DNA of 64,000 bases. Source: Swaminathania salitolerans (GTDB lineage Bacteria; Pseudomonadota; Alphaproteobacteria; Acetobacterales; Acetobacteraceae). The position numbers were made by a program, and so were the translations under genes. The notes under the pieces are model-generated. The model had not been told where the DNA came from. It ran no database searches and worked only from the letters and a program-made list of their open reading frames with translations. The stretch lies in contig NZ_BJVC01000007.1 of the NCBI RefSeq assembly GCF_007988945.1, positions 24,232-88,231 on the forward strand, in the 5' to 3' direction. Of the stretch, positions 27,284-36,423 are shown one piece after another; position 1 is the first letter of the stretch; each line of letters opens with the position of its first letter.

Positions 27284-28347
27284 GATACTTCGCCCCCGGA
27301 AGAGGTTTTTGCGTAGTCGAGCGGCTCACCTGCCTCTGATTTTCGCGCAAGGCGCAGGCGACGCATCTCGAAGATCTGCCATAGCGCCATGACCGGAATG
27401 CCTATGGCGATATCCCGACCGCGGCGCAGCAGCGACAGGCCGAGCGAGACTTCGGCGGCAACGCCGAAGAGATAGCCAAGGGCCACATAGGCGGCTTCCT
27501 GCACGCCGAGCGCGGCAGGGACGAGAAAGGAGGCCGACATGATACCGCATACGACGCCCTCGATCGCGACCGCCCCGACATAACCGATATGAGCGCCCAG
27601 AAGATCGAGGGAAAGCCAGGTGATTCCCGCTCCGGCCAGCCAGCATCCGAGATGGACCAGGGCACCGAGCGCGATACGCCCCGGCCTCGCCCAGAGCAGG
27701 TCGAGCTGGGTCTGGAATGCGCCCATGTTGTTGATGAGCGTATCCCGCCATCCTTCGGCGATATGGCGGCCGAGAAAGCGCGCGATATGATGCACTGCCG
27801 CACCGCCGCGCTGCTGCGTCCAGATGAATCCGGCGATCCCCAGGGCGAGAAGGCCCATCCCCCCCAGCACGGGCCATGTGAACTTGTTCGCGCCGCTGTG
27901 CTCGACAAGGCAGGCAAGGGCGAGAATGACGAAGACGATCTGGCCGAGGACCTCTGTCGTGATATCGACGATGTTCGTCGCCACGGCGCCCGGCCAGTGC
28001 AGGACGGGAAGGCTGCGGGAAAAGGCAGGGACGCTGCTGGTCGCGCGGATGCCGATCACCATGCCGCCGAGCTGGGAGAAAGGCAGGCAATTGCCTGCCG
28101 CGTCGCGCACAGCACGGGCGGCGATGGCGCGGAACACGCCCAGCTCCGGACAGGCGCTGACCCAGGCCAGCCCGAGGCCGATATCGACCAGAGCCTGCCC
28201 GCCGACGATTCCGGCGAAGCCGCCGATACCGATCCTTTGCATCGCACTGAAGACATGGCCGATGCCGAGCCACGCCATGATGCCCGTCAGAAGGGCCAGG
28301 CCCAGAAGCGAAAGAATGAGGGTGAGGGTCTTCAAGGCCAGTATCAA
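27280..28347 (-). CDS. hpnL: Hopanoid-associated inner-membrane protein HpnL
   Basis: A polytopic membrane protein of the UPF0104/lysylphosphatidylglycerol-synthase-TM family; its membrane helices begin right at LKTLTLILSLLGLALLTG. Position beside hpnA and length match HpnL, which in other bacteria helps move hopanoids to the outer membrane. Conserved blocks include FSQLGGMVIGIRA and SFLVPAALGVQEAAYVALGY. The start is uncertain. No in-frame ATG lies near the first helix; TTG at 28347 or 28335 is proposed. The longest frame (ATG 28620) would overlap hpnA and adds about 90 low-complexity residues. Confidence 0.75.
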   Translation of the reverse strand: MILALKTLTLILSLLGLALLTGIMAWLGIGHVFSAMQRIGIGGFAGIVGGQALVDIGLGLAWVSACPELGVFRAIAARAVRDAAGNCLPFSQLGGMVIGIRATSSVPAFSRSLPVLHWPGAVATNIVDITTEVLGQIVFVILALACLVEHSGANKFTWPVLGGMGLLALGIAGFIWTQQRGGAAVHHIARFLGRHIAEGWRDTLINNMGAFQTQLDLLWARPGRIALGALVHLGCWLAGAGITWLSLDLLGAHIGYVGAVAIEGVVCGIMSASFLVPAALGVQEAAYVALGYLFGVAAEVSLGLSLLRRGRDIAIGIPVMALWQIFEMRRLRLARKSEAGEPLDYAKTSSGGEVS

Positions 28348-28606
28348 TCCGGACGGTGCGAAGCTTGGGCGCAAGGGTTGAATACGCGCGTGGTCGGGTC
28401 CCGCAGGGCCAGGCAACGCAGGGGCAGCATTCTCGGGTCTTGCCGGGCTGCTGATCGTGTTGGCGCTGTCTACACCAGCTGGTCCGGTTGCGCCACTCCG
28501 CCCCGACAGATGACAAAAAAGCCATCGCCCGGCAGTTGCTTGTGCTTGCGCGGGCGGTATGGTGCGAACTCGGTTTGCACACATAATGAGAGCGGCAAGG
28601 CACAGC

Positions 28607-29608
28607 ATGGGCGAATACACGCTGATTACCGGCGCGACCGGTTTTGTTGGCTCGGCGGTTGCACGCGTATTGCAGCAGCGCGGTCACCGGATCAGGCTGA
28701 TGGTCCGTGCCGGTGCGGATCTCTCGAATCTCGAGGGACTCGATTTCGAACGTGTGACGGGCGATCTGACCGCACCCGATAGTTTTGCCGCAGCGCTAGA
28801 GAACTGTCGCTACCTGTTTCATGTGGCGGCGGATTACCGGCTCTGGGTGCCCGATCCGGCGGTGATGATGCGCGCCAATGTCGAGGGCACGCGGCGTCTG
28901 ATGCTGGCTGCCCAGGCCGCCGGGGTGGAAAAGATCGTCTATTGTTCGTCGGTGGCGGCGCTGGGACTGACGAAAGATGCTTCCCCCGCGAACGAGACGA
29001 CCCCCATCACCGAACACGACGTGATCGGCGTTTACAAGCGCTCCAAATATCGTGCCGAACAGGAAGTTCTGAAGCTGGTGCGCGAGAACGGATTGCCCGC
29101 CGTGATCGTCAATCCCTCTACCCCCGTCGGACCTCGGGACATCAAGCCGACCCCTACGGGCCAGATGATCGTCGATGTCGCCTCAGGGCGAATGCCCGCC
29201 TATGTGGATAGCGGCCTCAATATCGTCCATGTCGACGATGTTGCCGAGGGGCACGCTCTGGCACTGGAGCGCGGCACGATCGGGGAGAAGTATATCCTCG
29301 GAGGCGAAAACTACATGCTGGGGGATCTGTTCTCGCTCATCGGCGAGGTTGCCTGCGTTCGCCCTCCCCGTATCAAGCTCCGGCAATCCTGGCTCCAGCC
29401 CGTGGCGGTCGTTTCGGAATGGATGGCGAGAGGATTCGGCGTCGAACCGCGGGTCACCCGTGAAACACTCGCGATGTCGCGCAAGAAAATGTATTTCACG
29501 TCGCTCAAGGCGCAGGAACAGCTCGGCTACGCGCCGCGTCCGGCGCGCGATGCCGTGGCGGACGCCATAACGTGGTTCCGGGAGCATGGCCGGATCCGCA
29601 CCAGATGA
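28607..29608 (+). CDS. hpnA: Hopanoid-associated sugar epimerase HpnA
   Basis: A 333-aa short-chain (extended) dehydrogenase, named HpnA when it starts a hopanoid cluster. The NAD-binding site is LITGATGFVGSAVARVL, the catalytic Tyr-Lys pair lies in VYKRSKYRAEQEVLKL, and NPSTPVGPRDIKPTPTG is the typical substrate loop. ATG 28607 opens directly on MGEYTLITGATG; the frame continues to 28559 without a ribosome site. It overlaps hpnB by ATGA, so hpnA-hpnB-hpnC are translationally coupled. Its exact substrate is not settled, though it is thought to act on side-chain or sugar-related modification. Confidence 0.9.
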   Translation: MGEYTLITGATGFVGSAVARVLQQRGHRIRLMVRAGADLSNLEGLDFERVTGDLTAPDSFAAALENCRYLFHVAADYRLWVPDPAVMMRANVEGTRRLMLAAQAAGVEKIVYCSSVAALGLTKDASPANETTPITEHDVIGVYKRSKYRAEQEVLKLVRENGLPAVIVNPSTPVGPRDIKPTPTGQMIVDVASGRMPAYVDSGLNIVHVDDVAEGHALALERGTIGEKYILGGENYMLGDLFSLIGEVACVRPPRIKLRQSWLQPVAVVSEWMARGFGVEPRVTRETLAMSRKKMYFTSLKAQEQLGYAPRPARDAVADAITWFREHGRIRTR

Positions 29609-30759
29609 TCAGGACGGCTCTCACTGTTTCCTCCCTGGCGGCATGGGGAAAACTGATCTTCGCGCACGGCCGTTTCTGGCAATCCGGACCACGGCTTTTT
29701 CCCGAGCGCGTCGCCTCCGGAAGACACTGGCCCGATGTCGCCGTGGTGGTGCCTGCGCGCGACGAGGCGGAGTCCATCCAGGCCTGTGTCGCGACCTTGC
29801 TCGACCAGGATTACGAGGGGCGCTTGCATGTGGTGGTTGTCGATGATGGCAGCACCGATGGAACGGGAGAGCTCGCACGCAGCCTCCCCGACCCGCATGG
29901 AAGGCTGACCGTTCTCACGGGGGCTGAGAGGCCCGAGGGCTGGAGCGGAAAATTATGGGCGGTGCATCAGGGGGAGAGGCTCGCGCGGGACAGGATCGGC
30001 GCCGACGGGTTCGTCCTGCTCACGGATGCCGATATCCTCCATGCTGCGCTCCATGTGCGGACACTGGTCGACAAGGCGCTGCGCGACGGTCTCGACATGG
30101 TCTCCGAGATGGTGGTGCTCAACTGCGAGAGCATGGCCGAGCGGTTCCTCGTTCCGGCTTTCGTCTATTTCTTCGCGATGCTCTATCCCTTCGCCAAGGT
30201 GAACGATCCGCACTCTCCTGTCGCGGGGGCGGCTGGCGGGACGATTCTGGTTCGTCGGACCATGCTCGAGCGGATCGGCGGTGTGGAGGCCGTGCGTGGC
30301 GCGCTGATCGATGACTGCTCCCTGGCCGCGGACATCAAGAAGGCCGGTGGCCGGCTTTATCTGGGTCACAGCACGCTCGCCTGGTCGGTCCGTCCGTATC
30401 GCGGCATGGGCGATATCTGGCGTATGATCGCCCGTACGGCCTATGTGCAGCTGCGCTATTCGCCGCTTGTTCTGCTTTGTACCCTGCTTGGAATGACCCT
30501 CGTCTGGCTGGTGCCCGTCTTTTTTGCGGTATTCGGGCGAGGACGGAACCGGGCCATCGGCACGGCGGCGCTCTTTCTTGCGATGGCGTCCTTTCTGCCC
30601 ACGCTTCTCCGCTTCCGGCTTTCTCCCTTGCGGGCGCTTGCATTGCCGGTCGTTGCCGCTTTCTATATGGCCGCGACCCTGGGCTCGGCTCTCGATCATC
30701 ATCGCGGGCGCGGGGTAAGCTGGAAGAGCCGCTCCTATACCGAAGAGATACACGCGTGA
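29605..30759 (+). CDS. hpnB: Hopanoid biosynthesis glycosyltransferase HpnB
   Basis: A 384-aa family 2 glycosyltransferase. The donor site VVVVDDGSTDGTGELARS and the metal motif LLTDADILHA are seen. RGALIDDCSLAADIKKAGG is the expected acceptor/catalytic region, and YVQLRYSPLVLL the QxxRW-like segment. Three to four C-terminal membrane helices (from about residue 285) anchor it in the inner membrane. Coupled to hpnA by ATGA and to hpnC by GTGA. In the family the name rests on cluster membership; the sugar transferred is not proven. Confidence 0.9.
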   Translation: MIRTALTVSSLAAWGKLIFAHGRFWQSGPRLFPERVASGRHWPDVAVVVPARDEAESIQACVATLLDQDYEGRLHVVVVDDGSTDGTGELARSLPDPHGRLTVLTGAERPEGWSGKLWAVHQGERLARDRIGADGFVLLTDADILHAALHVRTLVDKALRDGLDMVSEMVVLNCESMAERFLVPAFVYFFAMLYPFAKVNDPHSPVAGAAGGTILVRRTMLERIGGVEAVRGALIDDCSLAADIKKAGGRLYLGHSTLAWSVRPYRGMGDIWRMIARTAYVQLRYSPLVLLCTLLGMTLVWLVPVFFAVFGRGRNRAIGTAALFLAMASFLPTLLRFRLSPLRALALPVVAAFYMAATLGSALDHHRGRGVSWKSRSYTEEIHA

Positions 30760-31649
30760 ACGATCTTTCAGTCAAACCAGCCGATTCCGTATGGGGCGAG
30801 AAGGACGTCACTTCGCGCAAAGGGGCGGAGGACGAGAACTTCCCGGTCGGGTCGCTGCTTTTCGCGCGGCGCAATCGCGCTCACGTCACGGCCTATTACA
30901 ATTTCGCGCGCGTGATCGACGATATGGTCGACAATGCCGAATTGTCGCCCGAGGCGAAGATCGCCCGGCTGCGCGCGATGGAGGCGGTGTTGCGGGGAGA
31001 AAGAGAGGCGCCTCATCGTGCGGATGCCCAGACGGCGGTCGTTCTGCGCCGTCATCTGCTCGAGACCGGTGTTCCTCTGGAAACGGCGGCGGATCTGATC
31101 ACCGCCTTCTGTCAGGATGCGGTCAAGAATCGCTATGCCAGCTGGGAGGAGCTGCTCGGTTATTGCCGGTATTCGGCCAATCCGGTGGGGCGTTTCCTCC
31201 TGCTCCTTCATGGGGAGGACGACTGTACGCTTCCCCTCTCCGATGCGCTGTGCAGTGCGCTTCAGGTGCTCAACCATCTGCAGGATGTGACCGCGGATCT
31301 GAAACTGCTCGATCGTTCCTATCTTCCGCAGGACTATCTCGATTCTGCGGGTGCGCAGATTGACGACGTCCTGCTCGCACGAAGCAAACCCGGTCTTCGT
31401 CGCGTCTTCGACCGGCTGCTCGACGAGGTGGATATCCTGAACGATCGGGCCTCCGTCTTGCCCGGCCTGGTGCGGGACAGACGGATGCGGGCCTATTGCG
31501 CCGTCGTGCTCGGGCTTTCCCGTCGGCTGGCGTCGCGTTTGCGGCGTGACGATCCGGTGGCTTCCCGGGTCAAGCTGCACAAACGCGACGGCGCGCTGGC
31601 CCTCGGTCAAGGCATTCGCGCGCTCTTTCCTGTCAGGAAATCGATGTAA
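30756..31649 (+). CDS. hpnC: Hydroxysqualene synthase HpnC
   Basis: A 297-aa prenyltransferase-like enzyme with two aspartate-rich regions, FARVIDDMVDNAEL (about residues 47-60) and HLQDVTADLKLLDRSYLP (about 175-192). With HpnD and HpnE it makes squalene from farnesyl diphosphate; HpnC turns presqualene diphosphate into hydroxysqualene. The start is GTG 30756, whose GTGA overlaps the hpnB stop. Length is normal. The hpn order is then broken by three unrelated genes before hpnD at 36424. Confidence 0.92.
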   Translation: MNDLSVKPADSVWGEKDVTSRKGAEDENFPVGSLLFARRNRAHVTAYYNFARVIDDMVDNAELSPEAKIARLRAMEAVLRGEREAPHRADAQTAVVLRRHLLETGVPLETAADLITAFCQDAVKNRYASWEELLGYCRYSANPVGRFLLLLHGEDDCTLPLSDALCSALQVLNHLQDVTADLKLLDRSYLPQDYLDSAGAQIDDVLLARSKPGLRRVFDRLLDEVDILNDRASVLPGLVRDRRMRAYCAVVLGLSRRLASRLRRDDPVASRVKLHKRDGALALGQGIRALFPVRKSM

Positions 31650-31802
31650 AAAGTCCCGGAGACATTCTGCTGCGAAATTATTGTGTAATATGTCTCCGTC
31701 ACCTGTTGGATTGACAAAAAAAGCGCGTTCCTCGCTAAGAAAGCGGATCTATTGAGGCGCGCCAGGGTAACGGCGCGGAAATCTCATCCGGATTGGAAAG
31801 CG

Positions 31803-33023
31803 ATGACGACTCTCTTTGAGAACGATAACTATATCGTTCGCGTGTCCCATGGTGATGATCGTGCGACGAAGATTGTCGTGAGTTTCACCGGGATCGGAGC
31901 GCCGGAACGTCACGATACGACTTTTTTCGGCCAGCCGCTTGCGATGAAATTGCAGATTCCCTGGGTAGGGCTGATCGCGAAGCACGACGGGTGGTATCGG
32001 GACGGCGATTATCAGCAGGCTTTCGCAGTTGCAGCGTCATGGATTCGTGAGAGACGCAGGGCGCTGGGCGCGACCGGGGTGGAAATCATCGGTTACGGTG
32101 TTTCCATGGGCGCATACGCGGCCATCAGATATTCGCGTTTCTTTGCGTTCGATTATGTTTTCGCGATGGCACCGCAATGGAGTCTGGACCGGGAGCAGGT
32201 TAGTCACCATTCGCATTTTCAGGCTCTCTTCCAGCCTTTCATGAAGGGGATGGGCATTCGTGCGGACGACGTGCAAGGGACCATCAACGTCTTTTATGAC
32301 CCGTACGAGAAGCCGGATGCAGAAGAACTCCGGATGATAAGGGAAAATTTCCCTGCGCAAGCGATCCCGGTATGTCGGGCGGGTCACTCCGTGACGGAGC
32401 ATCTGAAGGGTACGGCTCTTTTCCAGCAGTTCATCGAACATCGTGCGGAGCCCGCGATCCTGAGACGGATCGCCTCACGCGCCCGCCGTATACATAACGA
32501 CCACGTGACCCGTGTCGTCATGCAGGGGCATCACAGGCACCCGCTTCTGACCTATCGGTTCCTGCGCGGAGTCGAGCGCCAGAAGCCGGATGCGATCCAG
32601 CATTTGTTCGAGCATGAAAGAAACGTGCTCGGATCTTTGGGCAGGCTGCTCGTTTGCGCAAAAGGGGGCGCTGATGCGGCACGCTGGATCTTTACGCGTT
32701 TGCACGGTCTGCACAGATCGTTCTGCCTGTTGCCCTATCTCATGGCGTGGAACGGAGAACTTCTCTGTTTCGACTCCGGTGTGTACCGGCTTTCGGAAGG
32801 ACATACGAAGCCCCGCGGTCTACCGGTGATCTTGCTTGAAGACAGTCTGTTTGCAATGACACCCGCAGGGCTCGTGCCCGTTCCCGGGATCGTCGAGGGA
32901 GACGGTGTGCGCTTTTCTATAAGACTGGGCGGGCAGTTTCTTTCCTCACGCCCTGATGGATCGACCAGTCTGGCTGCCGAATGTCGGGACTGGGAAAAAT
33001 ATTGCCGATATTCGCCAGGATGA
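31803..33023 (+). CDS. Alpha/beta-hydrolase-like protein with C-terminal beta-rich module
   Basis: A 406-aa protein with an N-terminal alpha/beta-hydrolase core. The nucleophile elbow is GYGVSMGAYAAIRY (GxSxG, Ser near residue 99); a late His in PVCRAGHSVTEHL may complete the triad. After a helical middle part the C-terminal 90 residues are beta-rich and end RLGGQFLSSRPDG and RDWEKYCRYSPG, resembling a beta-trefoil-like (fascin-type) repeat. No signal peptide. ATG 31803 follows GGAAAG; the frame extends to 31752 with no site. It lies between hpnC and a glycosyltransferase with a similar C-terminal end, and composition is a little more AT-rich than the flanking hpn genes. Function unknown; a role in glycan modification is possible. 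Confidence 0.6.
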   Translation: MTTLFENDNYIVRVSHGDDRATKIVVSFTGIGAPERHDTTFFGQPLAMKLQIPWVGLIAKHDGWYRDGDYQQAFAVAASWIRERRRALGATGVEIIGYGVSMGAYAAIRYSRFFAFDYVFAMAPQWSLDREQVSHHSHFQALFQPFMKGMGIRADDVQGTINVFYDPYEKPDAEELRMIRENFPAQAIPVCRAGHSVTEHLKGTALFQQFIEHRAEPAILRRIASRARRIHNDHVTRVVMQGHHRHPLLTYRFLRGVERQKPDAIQHLFEHERNVLGSLGRLLVCAKGGADAARWIFTRLHGLHRSFCLLPYLMAWNGELLCFDSGVYRLSEGHTKPRGLPVILLEDSLFAMTPAGLVPVPGIVEGDGVRFSIRLGGQFLSSRPDGSTSLAAECRDWEKYCRYSPG

Positions 33024-33083
33024 TGGCATGATCGACTTTGTATATGTGACGCGGGTATCGGTACGAAGCGCGAGGACGCTGCT

Positions 33084-34688
33084 TTGTGCTTTGAAAATTA
33101 CGACGGTAAACAAGTGGGGTTCGAGCGCGTGAAAGTTGCAGTATGTCTCGTCGTCAAGAACGAAGCCGTCGAAATTCCATACTGGATTGCCTGGTATAAG
33201 GCGCTCGGTTTCGACAGCTTTCTCATCTATGATGATTTTTCCGACGATGCGACGGAAGCCGTTATCCTTTCGATGTGCGACGGGCTCGATATCCGGTTCA
33301 TGCGCAATGCAGTAAACCGGGATCTGCACAACATCAGGCAGGTAAGGGCCTATAATGATGCTGTCGCCCGTTACGGGCGTGAGTTCGACTGGATTGCGCT
33401 CTTCGACGCCGACGAGTACCTCGATCTTTACGGGGCCGATATCAAGACGTCACTCGAGCAGAAGAAAGACGCGTCTCTGGTAGCCTATAACTGGAGTTGC
33501 GTCGGGACCAACGGTTTTGTCAGCCGGCCTTCCGGTCCGCCATTCCTGAATTACACGATGCACGGTCGCCCGGATCTCTACTGGAACCGGCATACGAAGG
33601 TCATCTTCCGACCAGCTCATCTCCAGGCACCGATCAGTCAGGTCCATAACGTCGATGTCTCGGGACCGGGTGTCGATGCCGCGGGGAGACCGATCGAGTG
33701 GGACTCGCCTCATGGAGGCTTCACACGAGAGGCACCGGACTGGTCGGGCGGCAAGCTCATTCACTTCCAGTCCCGCTCCATGGAGCATTACGTCACTCGT
33801 GACCGCAATCTTGAGGATGTGCGAAGAGATTCCGGAGACCCGCTTCACACTGTAGTCAAGGATCAGGATTACAATGCGATCTCGTATGAGATCAGCGAGG
33901 CGTATCTGGAAAAATTCGAGCTCTGGATGCGACGGATTGTCGAATCGCAGGCGCGTGCCATGCAAAACGCCTTGCGTGGTGTTTCCGGCTGTACTTTTGC
34001 CCAGATCGCCAGTCTCAAGAGAAAAGCTGACGTAGCGGTCTTCAATCCGAGCTATGAAGCCGCGGAACATGAAGTCAACAGCAACTGGATCTCATTCCAC
34101 GATATCCCGGGTGGGATTCTGAAAGACAGTTTTCCGGACTCGGAGGATTGGGTGGCCTTCCGCATCGACTCCCATTTCGGAAAGCGGCTCGGATCTCTGG
34201 GAGGGGTGTTATCTGTCGACGATTCGGCGGAGCCGATTACTGGCGTCTTCTGCAGGGGCGGAAAGCATGTTCATCTTTTCGGGCCAGAAGGGGAGGCGCT
34301 CAGAATTTCCGGCGACGCACGGAGAACATCGATTCTGACTTATCAGGTCTGGCGCAATTCCGATGAGACGGTGTCTTTTTCGCACCCGAGGACAGGGCGA
34401 TATCTCGGTTTCGTCCCCGATGGCACATACAGCACGAGAAAAATGCGAGCGCTGGCGTGGGAGAGCTTCATCCTGAGCGTAATTCCTGCCCGTGAATGTC
34501 CCTCATCGGTCGCACAGAAGAGCGCTCTCCTGGCACGCTATACGGTCTCGGGAATAGCGCACGATATCAGAGAAAGCGGCGATATTCCCGGAGATATGAT
34601 CTTCAATCTCATTGAAATAGAAAAAGAGGAAAACAGGAAAACTATCGGTTTCCTGTCGGATGGTATGACAGGAGAGCATATTTTCTGA
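33084..34688 (+). CDS. Glycosyltransferase family 2/92-like protein with beta-rich C-terminus
   Basis: A 534-aa enzyme. The N-terminal GT-A region has KVAVCLVVKNEAVEIPYWIA, SFLIYDDFSDD and the metal motif ALFDADEYLDLYG. The acceptor region GKLIHFQSRSMEHYVTRDRN resembles GT92/core-glycosyltransferase proteins. From about residue 365 a beta-rich module follows, with HPRTGRYLGFVPDGTY and RALAWESFILSV, reminiscent of fascin-type beta-trefoil repeats. TTG 33084 has GAGGA 7 bases upstream; GTG 33129 (MKVAVCLVV) is a reasonable alternative. It is inserted within the hopanoid locus but has no family link to it. Confidence 0.75.
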   Translation: MCFENYDGKQVGFERVKVAVCLVVKNEAVEIPYWIAWYKALGFDSFLIYDDFSDDATEAVILSMCDGLDIRFMRNAVNRDLHNIRQVRAYNDAVARYGREFDWIALFDADEYLDLYGADIKTSLEQKKDASLVAYNWSCVGTNGFVSRPSGPPFLNYTMHGRPDLYWNRHTKVIFRPAHLQAPISQVHNVDVSGPGVDAAGRPIEWDSPHGGFTREAPDWSGGKLIHFQSRSMEHYVTRDRNLEDVRRDSGDPLHTVVKDQDYNAISYEISEAYLEKFELWMRRIVESQARAMQNALRGVSGCTFAQIASLKRKADVAVFNPSYEAAEHEVNSNWISFHDIPGGILKDSFPDSEDWVAFRIDSHFGKRLGSLGGVLSVDDSAEPITGVFCRGGKHVHLFGPEGEALRISGDARRTSILTYQVWRNSDETVSFSHPRTGRYLGFVPDGTYSTRKMRALAWESFILSVIPARECPSSVAQKSALLARYTVSGIAHDIRESGDIPGDMIFNLIEIEKEENRKTIGFLSDGMTGEHIF

Positions 34689-34932
34689 GATCGTATTTCT
34701 TCTCTGGCTCGGTGCGTGCGGTATGGTGCGCAGGATGTCTTCTGAAGAAGATGGACCCTTCCGGGTTTCCTGCTGCATTCCCTGCGATCCGGCCGCCGAT
34801 CCGATCGGAGTGACGCTCTCCACACTTGTCGGACTCGGGGGAGGATTGCTCCGATCGTCGACCGGACTCGCCCCCGCAGGTCGTGAGCGGTCCTGCGGGA
34901 GATGAGGCGGAGCGTCAGAAAGACGCATTCAT

Positions 34933-35007
34933 GCGCCTGTTACTCGGGCGCCTGTCACCCGGGTGCCTTACACCCGGGCGTCTGTCATCCGGGCGCCTGT
35001 CAGGCCA
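34933..35007. repeat. 15-bp tandem repeat at the 3' end of the aminotransferase gene
   Basis: Five imperfect 15-base units of the form GCGCCTGTCACCCGG, starting at 34933, 34948, 34963, 34978 and 34993. The last unit contains the stop codon of the minus-strand gene ending at 35000, so the array begins inside the gene and runs past its stop. Spacers are absent, so this is not a CRISPR array. Confidence 0.88.
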
Positions 35008-36181
35008 GGATCTGGTCGAGGGCGGCGCAGAAGCCTTCCATATCCTTCATGGAGCCGACGCTGACGCGAGACATTGTCGGCCAGATGTCCCAGTTCCGTC
35101 CGATCTCGACCTTTCTGGCGGCGAAAGCGGCTTTCATCTGCGCGGCGGGCTTTTTCCAGTCGACCAGGAACATGTTGGCCTGGCTTCCCGGGATGATACG
35201 AATATGTCGTTTGGCGAGATGATCGAACGTCATGCTTCTGGCAGCGATCATTTCGTTGCGGCGGGCCGCGATGGCGTCTGCCTGCGGCAGGCTGCTGGCT
35301 CCGGCAGCGAGCGCCACGATATTGAGCATCGAGATCATGTTCGGCCCGTCATAGCGCATCATCTGCTTGTGCAGGTCAGGGCGTGCGAATGACAGGCCGA
35401 GTCTCAGTCCGGCCATGGCGAACATCTTCGAGAAGGTGCGCAGGACAATCACGTCCTTGCCCTGTTTCACGAGGGAAATCGTGCTCGGCGTGCCGGCGAA
35501 GTGGATATAGGCCTCGTCGACGATGATGACCGATCCCTTGGGCTTGTTGTCGGCAAGCCAGGCGATATCCTCGAGCGGTGTGACCGTGCCCGTGGGGTTG
35601 TTCGGGCTGCAGATATAATAGGCGCCGGCATTCGGATCGGCCTTGAGCATCGCTCTTACATCGGTCGCGTAGCCGTTATGTGCCGAAAGAGGAATCCGGG
35701 TGAGCTTGATCTTCATCCACTCCGCAGTACGCCAGGCCGCTTCATAGGTCGGGTTCGCCGTGACCAGGCCGCGCCCCGGGGCGCAGAAGGACACGACGGA
35801 CCTACAGAGCGGGTCGCTCGATCCGGGCCAGGGGAGGATGTGGTCTTCCGGAACGGATTCGACCGAAGAGGCCGTACGCAGAAGCGTCGAGCGAAGATGG
35901 TCCGGCTCGTATCTGTTGCCGAAGGGCACCTGAGCCTGCCCCGCTGTGATGGCGGAGGGGAAAGGACCGGTCCAGCACTCGTTGCTCCCGATACGGATCA
36001 TGTCGGGGTGACCCTCGAACGGATCGTCGCCGGGGGCCTTTGTCGCAGCGAAGGCAGCAGACCCGAACTGGGTCAGGGCTGCGCTCATGCCGAGCAGACT
36101 CGTGAGACGTCCGAAATGGCGACGGCTATATCCGCGTGAGAGCAGGTCTTCCTGGGCTTCTTTCGGCAAAGGCGCGTTCAT
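35000..36181 (-). CDS. Histidinol-phosphate aminotransferase-like protein with Tat signal
   Basis: A 393-aa fold type I PLP enzyme resembling HisC. It has an N-terminal twin-arginine signal: RGYSRRHFGRLTSLL (SRRHF) followed by a hydrophobic stretch and cleavage near AFAATKA. Key PLP residues are visible: YYICSPNNPTGTVTP, the Asp of IIVDEAYIHFAG, and the catalytic Lys in LRTFSKMFAMAGLRLG. ATG 36181 has GGAGGG upstream and opens on the signal region; the upstream open frame is noise. Export of a PLP enzyme is unusual; the substrate is unknown and it need not take part in histidine synthesis. It is divergent from hpnD. Confidence 0.8.
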   Translation of the reverse strand: MNAPLPKEAQEDLLSRGYSRRHFGRLTSLLGMSAALTQFGSAAFAATKAPGDDPFEGHPDMIRIGSNECWTGPFPSAITAGQAQVPFGNRYEPDHLRSTLLRTASSVESVPEDHILPWPGSSDPLCRSVVSFCAPGRGLVTANPTYEAAWRTAEWMKIKLTRIPLSAHNGYATDVRAMLKADPNAGAYYICSPNNPTGTVTPLEDIAWLADNKPKGSVIIVDEAYIHFAGTPSTISLVKQGKDVIVLRTFSKMFAMAGLRLGLSFARPDLHKQMMRYDGPNMISMLNIVALAAGASSLPQADAIAARRNEMIAARSMTFDHLAKRHIRIIPGSQANMFLVDWKKPAAQMKAAFAARKVEIGRNWDIWPTMSRVSVGSMKDMEGFCAALDQILA

Positions 36182-36423
36182 TCTATTCCCTCCGGTGGCG
36201 GCGATGACCGGAAGGAGAGAGTCATTCGTTACGTTTGTCAAATCATTTTGTTGCGCCATCCAGCGCCGCAGGAAGAACGATATTCCCCTGTTCCGACCCT
36301 CGATGGGGACCAGGGCGAGGGATGGGGGAAAGGGGATCGGCACATCCGGTACGGCACGGATTTTACGCTTCGTCTTTTTGGGAGTAAAAGGCGCTCCGTT
36401 TTGCATGCAACAGGGATGACGCG

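Noticed and set aside
34933..35007. Possible CRISPR array
   Set aside because: Units are 15 bases and directly adjacent with no spacers, and there are no cas genes.
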